The notes under the pieces are model-generated. The model saw only the letters and a list, made by a program, of their open reading frames with translations, was not told where the DNA came from and searched no databases. This document shows, piece by piece, positions 54,728-62,784 of a stretch of DNA of 64,000 nucleotides (its first letter is position 1; the number at the start of each line of letters is the position of its first letter). The DNA comes from Bacillus sp. E(2018). Lineage in GTDB: Bacteria; Bacillota; Bacilli; Bacillales; Fictibacillaceae. The stretch is taken from NCBI RefSeq assembly GCF_005503015.1, contig NZ_SCOL01000001.1, positions 682,001 to 746,000 of the forward strand. Reading direction: 5' to 3'. The position numbers and the translations under genes are program-made.

Positions 54728-54835
54728 AATTTAAACATAACCTCCAGTGATCCTTTTATAGATAAAACTTAATATTGTAAGATTAATGGAATTCAATGAT
54801 GCTTAACCTTTACAGAATATTTATAAAAACAAAGC

Positions 54836-54866
54836 AAACCGACTAGTTACTACTGGTCGGTTTTTT
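54836..54866. terminator. Terminator beyond the cupin gene
   Basis: A perfect ACCGACTAGT/ACTGGTCGGT repeat with T6 on the + side and a weaker T stretch on the minus side. The rest of 54728-54896 shows nothing. Confidence 0.7.
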
Positions 54867-54896
54867 GGGCGTTGTTATATCTTAGTTGTTATTTCT

Positions 54897-55544
54897 CTAC
54901 CACCAAACATTCCGATAAGGCTGAACGTACGGAGTTTCAGGATGCTGTTGAACATAATGCATCTGCTGATAGGTTTGTTCATGGTTTGCATGGTAGGTAT
55001 ATTCAGCGTTTCGCTGACAGTTCGTGTACGGCCCTATATAAGTTGAAGGTTGAACAGGAGCTACGGTTTCTCTCCATTGATCCTCATTAAGACAATACGT
55101 ATGCGCCATAACATTGGCAGGGGTGAATCTCAGTAAATCTGAACCAAGAATAACTTGTGGAGTCGGTGCATTAAATATGGCTAAAATATGCGTGTTATCT
55201 TCTAACGCAATTTCATAGTGCCACCATCCTTGAGGAACATTTGCTACTTGGCCTGGTGTGATCTTGAAGTTCAATAACTGTTTAGTGAATGGATTCAGGA
55301 TGGATACGAGAACAGACCCTGAGATACAGTAGACAAGTTCAGCTGCATTTTGATGATAATGAGGCTCAACAACATTATTCGTACTCATAAATATATCTAA
55401 TAATGAAACGTTCTCTAATGTGTTCAACTGGTTAATACCTAATACATTGATATAATTTTGGCTGTCTTTTTTGAACAGAGGACTCGTATTGACATTAAAC
55501 GTATATTGAGCAGAGGGAGATGTGTAATCCATATATGAAACCAT
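54897..55544 (-). CDS. Cupin protein with Tyr/His/Gln-rich tail, possible spore-coat component
   Basis: A 215-residue protein with a single cupin domain: motif 1 EPHYHQNAAELVYCISGS (metal-ligand His, His and Glu) and motif 2 PGQVANVPQGWWHYE. The last 45 or so residues are rich in Tyr, His, Gln and Pro (QTYQQMHYVQQHPETPYVQ), like cross-linked spore-coat proteins. ATG 55544 follows AGAGGTG; GTG 55556 lies within that site. Oxalate decarboxylase-like cupins occur in Bacillus coats; enzymatic activity is not shown. Confidence 0.8.
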   Translation of the reverse strand: MVSYMDYTSPSAQYTFNVNTSPLFKKDSQNYINVLGINQLNTLENVSLLDIFMSTNNVVEPHYHQNAAELVYCISGSVLVSILNPFTKQLLNFKITPGQVANVPQGWWHYEIALEDNTHILAIFNAPTPQVILGSDLLRFTPANVMAHTYCLNEDQWRETVAPVQPSTYIGPYTNCQRNAEYTYHANHEQTYQQMHYVQQHPETPYVQPYRNVWW

Positions 55545-55655
55545 AAGGTGCTTCACCTCTTCTTAGGCGTTTGCCAACTTTGTAAGTATGGTATGCAAAC
55601 ACAAATAATTGGGTGTTTACCGAAAAGCTTCCTTGTATTACTAACGATTGTAGGA

Positions 55656-55991
55656 CTAATTATTTGTAACTACGAATGTGCCTATTGTAAACACAATGCC
55701 AGTAGAGATCAGTGAAAGGATTAGACCAATACCAGCCAGAATCTTTTTCTCTCTTCTCTTAAATAAGGTGTAACCACACAGCACTAATGACAGAGGAGAA
55801 CCGATACCCACAGTATAGATCAGAAAGCTACCTCTAGTACTATACATGGTAAGAATTAATAATAGTGAAAACAATAAAGAAGCATAACTCAACCAAGAAA
55901 AACGTTTATTCTTCTCACTTTTATCCCGATACCACGCAAAAATACCTATTAATAAACCTAAAAGCATAAGTAGGATAAAGATTAAATCCAA
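55656..55991 (-). CDS. Small membrane protein, family not recognised
   Basis: A 111-residue product with four hydrophobic segments (MDLIFILLMLLGLLIGIFAW; SYASLLFSLLLILTMY; FLIYTVGIGSPLSLVLCGY; IGLILSLISTGIVFTIGTF). TTG 55991 has GAGGGG eight bases upstream. No catalytic residues evident. Isolated from its neighbours. Confidence 0.7.
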   Translation of the reverse strand: MDLIFILLMLLGLLIGIFAWYRDKSEKNKRFSWLSYASLLFSLLLILTMYSTRGSFLIYTVGIGSPLSLVLCGYTLFKRREKKILAGIGLILSLISTGIVFTIGTFVVTNN

Positions 55992-56163
55992 AAAAATCCC
56001 CTCGATTCAAAAAATTATCACGCTTTTTTCAGTTAGCATTATAGCATATATTGGAAAAAATAATTGTAAAATTTTAGTATTTAAATAATAATAGTTAAAG
56101 AAGGGTCATTTGTCATAAAAACGAGTAAAAATTAGACAAATAATATTTTTAGAAGGAGGAAAA

Positions 56164-56586
56164 ATGATTCTTATAAGAAAAGTGATAGCTGCTATTGCTA
56201 CTAGCTTCATTATGACCTTGGTAAATATTGCGATTCTCGGTTTAGAGTTTAGTATTTTTATAGGATTTTATTTAGTTCCATTCGTCATCTTATATGGATC
56301 CTTTTCGTCCATGTTGTCTGATTACATGATTAAGCGGGTACATCCATCTTTTAAGCTATTATTATCGTGTGTTATTCATATTCTCTTTGGTTTAATTTTC
56401 TTAATTTATATTTTGATACGTGAACAAGGGTATTATGATCTGGAAAACATAATATGGAATATAATCTTCATGCAATCTATACTTTGTTCTTTATTTTTTT
56501 GGATGATCGACGAAGTGTTAAAGAGAAAGGCCATAGTGATCTGGTTTAAAGAGAAGTTGACTAGAATTGGTGAGTTGAGGTTATAA
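56164..56586 (+). CDS. Four-helix membrane protein, possibly UPF0715-like
   Basis: A 140-residue protein with four membrane segments and a cytosolic basic end (LKRKAIVIWFKEKLTRIG). GAAGGAGG precedes ATG 56164. Spacing and size recall UPF0715 proteins of Bacillus, but I cannot confirm it. It may be co-transcribed with the lipoprotein gene that follows. Confidence 0.7.
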   Translation: MILIRKVIAAIATSFIMTLVNIAILGLEFSIFIGFYLVPFVILYGSFSSMLSDYMIKRVHPSFKLLLSCVIHILFGLIFLIYILIREQGYYDLENIIWNIIFMQSILCSLFFWMIDEVLKRKAIVIWFKEKLTRIGELRL

Positions 56587-56667
56587 ATGAAGGGGTTCAA
56601 ATCGTGCACTGTTACTTCAAATAAGGGTACACTCCTAAAGGACCATGTGAAAAAGGGGATAGTCACA

Positions 56668-57210
56668 ATGACAAAGACAAAAAAGCTAATTGGAGGCATA
56701 TTATCGGCAGCTGTTGCGTTAAGTGCCTGCAGTTCTAGAGAAGATATAACTGTTCAAGATGAATCAACTTACACTGAAGATGAAACCTTCTCAACTTCTT
56801 ATTCGGAAGAGCCAACCTACGATGTAGCTGTTGAAGAGGAGATTGACTTAGATCATTTGCAATCTCAATATCCAGATATGGATTTAGAAGCAATAGAGAA
56901 TTATATAGAAGAAAACGGACTGGAATTTCAAGAGGATGAGCTTATCATATTCTTAGATGATGTCTATGAAAACGGGGAATCTACTCTGGATTCCAACTAT
57001 TATGCCAATGAAAGCTCGTTTCCGTGGTGGATATTCTTATTAGCAAATACAAGCAAAACGAAACCTACAGGAAAAGTTAATTTTACAAAACCAGCTACAA
57101 CTGCTCCTTCAACCGTTAAACCAGCAACAAAGCCTAGTACGAACGTGACAACATCTCCTTCCTCAACTGGTTCAGGCTTTGGATCAGGAAGTAAGTCGTC
57201 TGGATCTTAA
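56668..57210 (+). CDS. Acidic lipoprotein with a Ser/Thr/Pro/Gly tail
   Basis: A 180-residue predicted lipoprotein: signal GGILSAAVALSAC with lipobox LSAC (Cys about residue 20), a very acidic middle part (residues 25-110), the short hydrophobic FPWWIFLLAN, and a low-complexity Thr/Ser/Pro/Lys and Gly/Ser tail. AAGGGGAT precedes ATG 56668; an open frame to 56587 is not favoured. Function unknown. Confidence 0.78.
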   Translation: MTKTKKLIGGILSAAVALSACSSREDITVQDESTYTEDETFSTSYSEEPTYDVAVEEEIDLDHLQSQYPDMDLEAIENYIEENGLEFQEDELIIFLDDVYENGESTLDSNYYANESSFPWWIFLLANTSKTKPTGKVNFTKPATTAPSTVKPATKPSTNVTTSPSSTGSGFGSGSKSSGS

Positions 57211-57252
57211 ACCATCATATTCACTTTGTAATCTCATACTAATACAAGTCTA

Positions 57253-57281
57253 TTAAACCCATCATTGATGGGTTTTTTATA
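57253..57281 (+). terminator. Terminator after the lipoprotein gene
   Basis: AAACCCATC pairs with GATGGGTTT with a three-base loop, then T6. Confidence 0.88.
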
Positions 57282-57300
57282 GTTTTACTTCGTTCAGTGA

Positions 57301-57329
57301 TTGACGTTAATTTTATTAAATGATAGAAT
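57301..57329 (+). promoter_or_regulatory. Distal sigma-A promoter of the ABC importer operon
   Basis: TTGACG at 57301-57306, a 17-bp spacer, TAGAAT at 57324-57329. Predicted start near 57336, a few bases before the first Zur-type palindrome; it would give a leader of about 260 bases. GAGGAGGG at 57373-57380 is not followed by an ORF. Confidence 0.7.
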
Positions 57330-57339
57330 TCGGTATGTA

Positions 57340-57357
57340 AATCGTAATGATTACGCT
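57340..57357. promoter_or_regulatory. Zur-type operator 1
   Basis: TCGTAATGATTACG, inside AAATCGTAATGATTACGCTT, matches the B. subtilis Zur box (TCGTAATnATTACGA) at nearly every position. It lies just downstream of the distal promoter's expected start. Confidence 0.85.
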
Positions 57358-57548
57358 TAAAGTGAAAGTGAGGAGGGCAGCATTTTAACAAAAACCGGAT
57401 GAGACAAGCATAAAGAACACCTTGTATAAGGGTGTCATAGATCAGTTGATCACTTCGCTTTTTAATGTTCATGATTACTTGATACATAGGTATTAATTTT
57501 TCATCTTTTAAAATAACTTCAAGCATTAATTTTTTTTTGATTTTCAAA

Positions 57549-57565
57549 CCGTAATGATTACGATT
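57549..57565. promoter_or_regulatory. Zur-type operator 2
   Basis: CCGTAATGATTACGATT, the second Zur-type palindrome, 30 bases before the first gene of the operon. It sits between TTTCAA (57542-57547) and TATAAA (57565-57570), a weak proximal promoter with 17-bp spacing. The two operators are about 208 bp apart, as in the two-site Zur control known for B. subtilis yciC. No credible gene lies in the 384-base gap 57211-57594. Confidence 0.85.
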
Positions 57566-57594
57566 ATAAACTAAAAGGCAAGGAAGGTAAATGA

Positions 57595-59142
57595 ATGAGA
57601 AATTATAAGAATATTTTAGTAGGAATGTTAAGTTTGGTTCTAGTATTTATCGCTGGTTGTTCAACTACACAAAATAGCTCAGAAAGACAAAAAGATGAAA
57701 AGAAGAACGTTAATATGATTTTCAGTTTTAAAGCAGCAAACTTAGATCCACATACTGGCTTTATACCTATTCGTGCTGGCATAACTGAAACGTTATTAAA
57801 ACTGGATGATAAATCGAATATTGAAGGATGGCTAGCTGAAAAATGGGAAACAGCAGATAACGAGAAGTGGGTATTTGAAATTCGAGATGATGTAAAATTT
57901 CAAGATGGTAAAAAACTTGATGCTGAATCTGTCAAACAATCATTAGAAAGAAGTATTGAAGCGAACGAATCGTTAGGTGATTCTCTCAAGATTAAATCTA
58001 TGGAAGCAGATGGACAAGCACTTACGATACATACGACAGAGCCCTATCCTGCACTTCCATCCGAACTTGTAAATCCTTATACATCAATTGTAAACATGGA
58101 AGCAGCCAAGAAGGATGGAGAAGAAGTTTTTAGAAATAACCCAATCGGGACAGGTCCATTTAAAGTAAAAGAATTTAAATCCAATCAATTTGTTGAAGTT
58201 GAAAAAAACGAAGACTATTGGGCTGGAGAACCGAAACTGGACTCAGCCAAAATAAAGTTTAATGAAGACGCTAATGTAAGAGCACTTGCTCTACAGTCAA
58301 AAGAAGCTGATGTTGTATACAATCTCCCTGCCGAAAGTCTAGATACGATAGAAAAGGATAATAAATTGAGAGTTGAATCCATTCCTGGACTACGAGCGCA
58401 TTTTGTTCTATATAACAGTCAAAGTAAAAATGTTAAAGATTTAAAGGTTAGACAAGCTCTAGATCTCTTAATCGATCGCAAGAGTGTTGTAAATGACATC
58501 ATGCTAGGACACGGTCTTGAAGCTAACGGTCCATTTAACAGTACACTGCCGTTTGGACTAGATGAAGAAGTATCAGAATTGAACGTCGAAAAAGCGAAAA
58601 GTCTTTTAACTCAAGCGGGCTACAAAGAGAATGCAGAAGGTTTAATGGAGATAGACGGTAAACCGTTAACTCTTGAACTCGTTACGTATAAAGCTCGTCC
58701 AGAACTTCCTCTGATCGCACAGCTGTTACAGTCTGATGCAGGAAAAGCAGGAATCAAAATTGATATTAAAACTGTTGAGAACGCAGATACTCATCTGGTT
58801 GAGAACAAGGATTGGGATCTAGCGACTTATAGTAACAATACCTCTCCAAGAGGAGATGGAAGCTACTTTTTCAACACTGCTTTTACAGAATCAGGAGCTT
58901 TAAATGTTGGGAAGATCAACATTCCTGAACTTAACACTTTAATTGAGAAGTTAAATAGAACGACAGATTTAGACGAGCGTACAAAGCTAACACAAGATGC
59001 GTCTAAAGTAATCAACCAAGAAGTTGCCCATAGCTATGCCGTTTATCCAAATATCATTATCGGAATGAACAAACGCATTGTGAACTGGGAGCCTACAGCA
59101 GAGGAGTATTATATTCTAACACACAATATGGATGTGAAATAA
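57595..59142 (+). CDS. Solute-binding lipoprotein, peptide/nickel/opine (NikA/CntA) type
   Basis: Substrate-binding protein of a peptide/nickel-class ABC importer (SBP family 5), 515 residues. Signal with lipobox IAGC (Cys about residue 22); then NLDPHTGFIPIRAGITETLL, WEFEIRDDVKFQDG-like VFEIRDDVKFQDGKKLDAE, PIGTGPFKVKEF and VRQALDLLIDRKSVV. NikA and the staphylopine receptor CntA belong to this class. AAGGAAGG precedes ATG 57595. The two Zur-type boxes upstream suggest a zinc or metallophore-zinc substrate; peptide transport remains possible. Confidence 0.88.
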   Translation: MRNYKNILVGMLSLVLVFIAGCSTTQNSSERQKDEKKNVNMIFSFKAANLDPHTGFIPIRAGITETLLKLDDKSNIEGWLAEKWETADNEKWVFEIRDDVKFQDGKKLDAESVKQSLERSIEANESLGDSLKIKSMEADGQALTIHTTEPYPALPSELVNPYTSIVNMEAAKKDGEEVFRNNPIGTGPFKVKEFKSNQFVEVEKNEDYWAGEPKLDSAKIKFNEDANVRALALQSKEADVVYNLPAESLDTIEKDNKLRVESIPGLRAHFVLYNSQSKNVKDLKVRQALDLLIDRKSVVNDIMLGHGLEANGPFNSTLPFGLDEEVSELNVEKAKSLLTQAGYKENAEGLMEIDGKPLTLELVTYKARPELPLIAQLLQSDAGKAGIKIDIKTVENADTHLVENKDWDLATYSNNTSPRGDGSYFFNTAFTESGALNVGKINIPELNTLIEKLNRTTDLDERTKLTQDASKVINQEVAHSYAVYPNIIIGMNKRIVNWEPTAEEYYILTHNMDVK

Positions 59143-59143
59143 T

Positions 59144-60085
59144 GTGCTTACGATTATAAAGAATAGGGTTATTCAGCTGGTTGTTGTTTTATTCATTCTA
59201 TCCCTATTTACGTTCACATTAATGAAGATGGCACCAGGTGATCCGGTTCTTACCATTCTAAATGCTGATGAAATGGTCGTAACAGAAGAAGATCAAGCCG
59301 AGCTTAGAAACAAGCTTGGCTTTGATCAGCCTCTGTACGTACAATATGGCAAATGGATGTTCAACCTCATGCAGCTTGATCTTGGAAAATCATACATGTC
59401 TGGGAAACCAGTTATTGAAGAATTGTTAACACGCATTCCCATTACTGCGGAACTTACTTTTTTCGCAATGACTATCATGCTATGCATTACCGTTCCACTT
59501 GGGGTGTGGTCTGCAAAATATGTAAACAAATGGCCCGACCAATTCAGTCGGATTTTAGCATTAATCGGAGCATCGATACCTAATTTTTGGCTCGGGCTTA
59601 TCTTAATCTATCTCTTTGCGTATAAATTAGGTGTTCTACCTTCGTCAGGAATAGGGTCCTATTCTCAGATCATCTTACCTGCCTTTACATTAGGTTTTAC
59701 GTTTGCAGTAGTTTACGCAAGGCTGCTTCGAGCAGGCCTTTTGCAAAGTTTGTCAGAGGACTATATTTATGCAGCAAGAGCAAGAGGTGTCAAAGAGTGG
59801 AGAATTCTATGGTTGCATGCATTTAGAGCTGCTGTTCTCCCTGTTCTGACCATTTTCGGCTTAAGTTTAGGTAGCTTCTTAGGTGGAGCAGTAGTAATTG
59901 AAATTTTATTTTCTTGGCCAGGATTAGGAAGCCTTGCCGTTGACGCTATATTTAACCGTGACTATCCGGTTATCCAAGGATACGTTTTATTAACAGGGGT
60001 ATTTGTTGTATTAACAAATCTCTTAGTTGATTTATCTTATTATGTGATCGATCCAAGAATGAAACGAAAAGAGGAGGCATTATGA
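59144..60085 (+). CDS. ABC importer permease 1 (DppB/NikB type)
   Basis: A 313-residue inner-membrane subunit with six helices. N-terminal TFTLMKMAPGDPVLTILNAD is typical of DppB/NikB, and the EAA loop is YIYAARARGVKEWRILWLHA (about residues 206-225). GTG 59144 is one base after the preceding stop. Overlaps permease 2 by four bases. Confidence 0.92.
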   Translation: MLTIIKNRVIQLVVVLFILSLFTFTLMKMAPGDPVLTILNADEMVVTEEDQAELRNKLGFDQPLYVQYGKWMFNLMQLDLGKSYMSGKPVIEELLTRIPITAELTFFAMTIMLCITVPLGVWSAKYVNKWPDQFSRILALIGASIPNFWLGLILIYLFAYKLGVLPSSGIGSYSQIILPAFTLGFTFAVVYARLLRAGLLQSLSEDYIYAARARGVKEWRILWLHAFRAAVLPVLTIFGLSLGSFLGGAVVIEILFSWPGLGSLAVDAIFNRDYPVIQGYVLLTGVFVVLTNLLVDLSYYVIDPRMKRKEEAL

Positions 60086-60939
60086 AGATGAATATTCAAA
60101 TGCCTAGAATAAATCAATTCTCATTATTCTTCAAAAAACAAAACTTGATGATTCAATGTGGAATCCTATTTTTTATTATCATCCTATTGATTGCGTTGAT
60201 TGGACCGTTTATCGTTCCGAATGACCCCTTCACAGCGAAAATGTCAGAACGACTTGCTCCACCGAGTAATGTTTACCCTTTAGGAACTGACCATATGGGA
60301 AGATGTATTTTTTCAAGACTCATAGTCGGTGCTCAGTCAACACTTGGAATAACGGCACTCGTTGTTACGACAGTTGCACTCATCGGGATACCGATCGGTC
60401 TCGTGATCGGGTACATCGGTGGTCGATTGGATACAGTGTTTATGCGTGTAGCAGATGGTATACTTGCTCTTCCCGAATTTATTTTAGCGATTGCGATTGC
60501 TGGATTCTTAGGACCGAGTTTGACGAATCTCATGATTTCGATTGTTTTTGTTAAGTGGATTGCTTATACAAGGGTCGTAAGAAGTATTGTAATCACTGAA
60601 CGAAACAAAGATTATGTCAAAGCTGCAAAAGTTGGGGGAAGCTCCAACTGGAAGATAATAAGAAGACATATGTTTCCGCAAATTGTTTCTCCAGTCCTTG
60701 TTCTAGCTACCCTGGATATCGGAAAAGTCATTCTTACAATCTCTTCGTTATCTTACCTTGGATTAGGTGCGCAGCCTCCAGCTCCAGAATGGGGAGCGAT
60801 GTTGAATGATGGAAGACCTTATTTTCAGAGTGCACCAGAATTAATGATCTACCCAGGTTTAGCCATATTTTTTGTGGTATTAGCATTTAACTTAATGGGT
60901 GAAGGATTGCGAGACAAATGGGATGTTAAAAGTCGATAG
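60082..60939 (+). CDS. ABC importer permease 2 (DppC/NikC type)
   Basis: A 285-residue partner permease. The N-terminal segment FTAKMSERLAPPSNVYPLGTDHMGR is the DppC/NikC signature (split here at about residues 49-73), and the EAA loop is YVKAAKVGGSSNWKIIRRHM. Forms the membrane channel with permease 1. GAGGAGG precedes ATG 60082. Confidence 0.92.
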   Translation: MKMNIQMPRINQFSLFFKKQNLMIQCGILFFIIILLIALIGPFIVPNDPFTAKMSERLAPPSNVYPLGTDHMGRCIFSRLIVGAQSTLGITALVVTTVALIGIPIGLVIGYIGGRLDTVFMRVADGILALPEFILAIAIAGFLGPSLTNLMISIVFVKWIAYTRVVRSIVITERNKDYVKAAKVGGSSNWKIIRRHMFPQIVSPVLVLATLDIGKVILTISSLSYLGLGAQPPAPEWGAMLNDGRPYFQSAPELMIYPGLAIFFVVLAFNLMGEGLRDKWDVKSR

Positions 60940-60953
60940 AGAGGAGGTTTGCA

Positions 60954-61961
60954 ATGATGGAGAACAAAACGACAACTTTATGTGAGAATAATCTGCTCGT
61001 TGTGAAAAATCTTTCAGTAACTGTGTGCAGCAGCAGGGAAAAGTTAATCCGCAATCTTAATTTTTCTATTCCTCAAGGTGGAATTTTTGGCTTAGTCGGA
61101 GAGAGCGGCAGTGGAAAAAGTTTGACGGCAACCGTGATTTTGGGAATGCTTTCTAAGTCTCTGGAAGTTACAAGTGGATCTGTTACACTTGGTCAATCAG
61201 AGATCACGTCGTTAAGTGAAAGAGAGCTAAGAAATATTCGCGGTCGTGATATTGCTTACCTCTCACAAAACTATCAAAGCTTTTTCACTCCATTTATAAA
61301 AGTTGGAAAGCAATTTATTGAGATTATAAGATGTCACACTGACATGAGTAAAAAAGAAGCAAAGAAAGTAGCTATTCATTGGCTGAACAAAGTCCACTTA
61401 CCTGCAGAACGTGTATTTAACAGCTTTCCTGATGAACTTAGTGGCGGACAATTGCAGAGAGCTTCTATCGCATCAGCCATTATGTTTCGACCGAAACTGA
61501 TCATTGCAGATGAACCAACCACTGCTTTAGACGTGTTAACCGGAGAAAGAATCCTAGATCTACTGTCTGAGCTTAAAGAAGAGTTGAATTGCTCTATTCT
61601 TCTAATCTCACATGACTTGAAACATATTATTAACCGAACACAAATAGTAGGCGTTATGTACGGTGGACAAATTGTAGAAATCGGAAAAACGAATGCTGTA
61701 GTGGCAAATCCTATTCATCCTTATACGAATCTATTACTTCAGTCGAGGCTCAGATTGAATAAGCATATCCAACATGAGTTGCCGACTATGCTAGGTGAAC
61801 CTGGATTAATAGCTGAAGAGGGGTGTCCTTTTTCTAAAAGGTGTCCGAGTGTTATGAAATCCTGCAGCAACATAGTGCCAATGAGTAGCATAGGAACAGA
61901 CCATTCGGCTGCCTGTCATCTGGTGAATACAGAAAGGGAAGAACGATATGTTACACGTTAA
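60954..61961 (+). CDS. ABC importer ATPase 1 (DppD/NikD type)
   Basis: A 335-residue ATP-binding subunit: Walker A GESGSGKS, signature LSGGQLQR, Walker B LIIADEPT, and a C-terminal oligopeptide-transporter extension (HPYTNLLLQS; CPFSKRCPSVMKSC) with several Cys as in DppD. GAGGAGG precedes ATG 60954. Overlaps ATPase 2 by 14 bases. Confidence 0.93.
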   Translation: MMENKTTTLCENNLLVVKNLSVTVCSSREKLIRNLNFSIPQGGIFGLVGESGSGKSLTATVILGMLSKSLEVTSGSVTLGQSEITSLSERELRNIRGRDIAYLSQNYQSFFTPFIKVGKQFIEIIRCHTDMSKKEAKKVAIHWLNKVHLPAERVFNSFPDELSGGQLQRASIASAIMFRPKLIIADEPTTALDVLTGERILDLLSELKEELNCSILLISHDLKHIINRTQIVGVMYGGQIVEIGKTNAVVANPIHPYTNLLLQSRLRLNKHIQHELPTMLGEPGLIAEEGCPFSKRCPSVMKSCSNIVPMSSIGTDHSAACHLVNTEREERYVTR

Positions 61962-62721
61962 TTCAATCTCGAAGACGTATCACTCAAAACCAGCTTTAAG
62001 TGATATTACACTTGCCGTTCAACCTGGTGAAAGCATAGGAATTATTGGCGAGAGCGGGAGCGGTAAAAGTACGCTTGGCAAGATCATACTAGGGCTAGAA
62101 AAGCCTGATCACGGAGAAGTCTATTTTAGAGTTAGTAACCTTCACACGTTAAACGGACAAGGTTTGAAAAAACTCAGGCGTCACCTTCAAATCGTGTTTC
62201 AAGATCCTGCCGGGTCATTAAATCCCAAACTTCCTGTGTGGAAGTCTGTGGTTGAACCGTTAGAAAATTATCCAGACGTTATCCCTTCTTTTTTAAAAGA
62301 AGTAAGGCATGAACGTAAGAAGATGGCCCAAGTCTTGTTCCAAAAAGTGGGTCTTTCACCTGAACTTCTAGAGAGATATCCACACCAACTAAGTGGAGGA
62401 CAAAAACAAAGAATTGCTGTAGCAAGGGGGATTAGCTTAGAACCAGATCTGCTGGTTTGCGATGAACCTACTTCAAGTCTGGATGTTTCTGTACAAGCGC
62501 AAGTCCTCAATCTGTTAAAGAAGTTACAGCGAGACTTGAACCTCTCTTTTCTATTCATCTCGCATGATATCGCTGCTGTCCAATTCATGTGCGAACGAAT
62601 TGTAGTATTAAAAGAAGGACTCGCAGTTGACTCATTTTTAACGAAGGATCTTTTTTCACAGTCTCGTCATCCCTATACCAAACTATTGGTAGAGATGAGT
62701 TTGGAACAAGAGTATAAATAG
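61948..62721 (+). CDS. ABC importer ATPase 2 (DppF/NikE type)
   Basis: A 257-residue ATPase: Walker A GESGSGKST, Q loop QDPAGSLNPK, signature LSGGQKQR, Walker B LLVCDEPTSSLD. It lacks a long oligopeptide C-terminal extension, like NikE. Last gene of the five-gene importer, followed by a terminator. Confidence 0.93.
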   Translation: MLHVNSISKTYHSKPALSDITLAVQPGESIGIIGESGSGKSTLGKIILGLEKPDHGEVYFRVSNLHTLNGQGLKKLRRHLQIVFQDPAGSLNPKLPVWKSVVEPLENYPDVIPSFLKEVRHERKKMAQVLFQKVGLSPELLERYPHQLSGGQKQRIAVARGISLEPDLLVCDEPTSSLDVSVQAQVLNLLKKLQRDLNLSFLFISHDIAAVQFMCERIVVLKEGLAVDSFLTKDLFSQSRHPYTKLLVEMSLEQEYK

Positions 62722-62728
62722 AAGAGAG

Positions 62729-62766
62729 CCAACACTTTTACACGTGAAGTGCTGGTTTATTTTTTT
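62729..62766 (+). terminator. Terminator after the ABC importer operon
   Basis: CCAACACTT pairs with AAGTGCTGG (one G-T), then a T7 run reaching the next ribosome-binding site. Confidence 0.7.
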
Positions 62767-62784
62767 GGAGGAGGATGAAAGTAT

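Noticed and set aside
57239..57547. Minus-strand ORF of 102 codons in the ABC operon leader
   Set aside because: Starts TTG with no ribosome-binding site, covers both the terminator of the lipoprotein gene and an operator, and has no recognisable domain. Low-complexity start from an A/T run.
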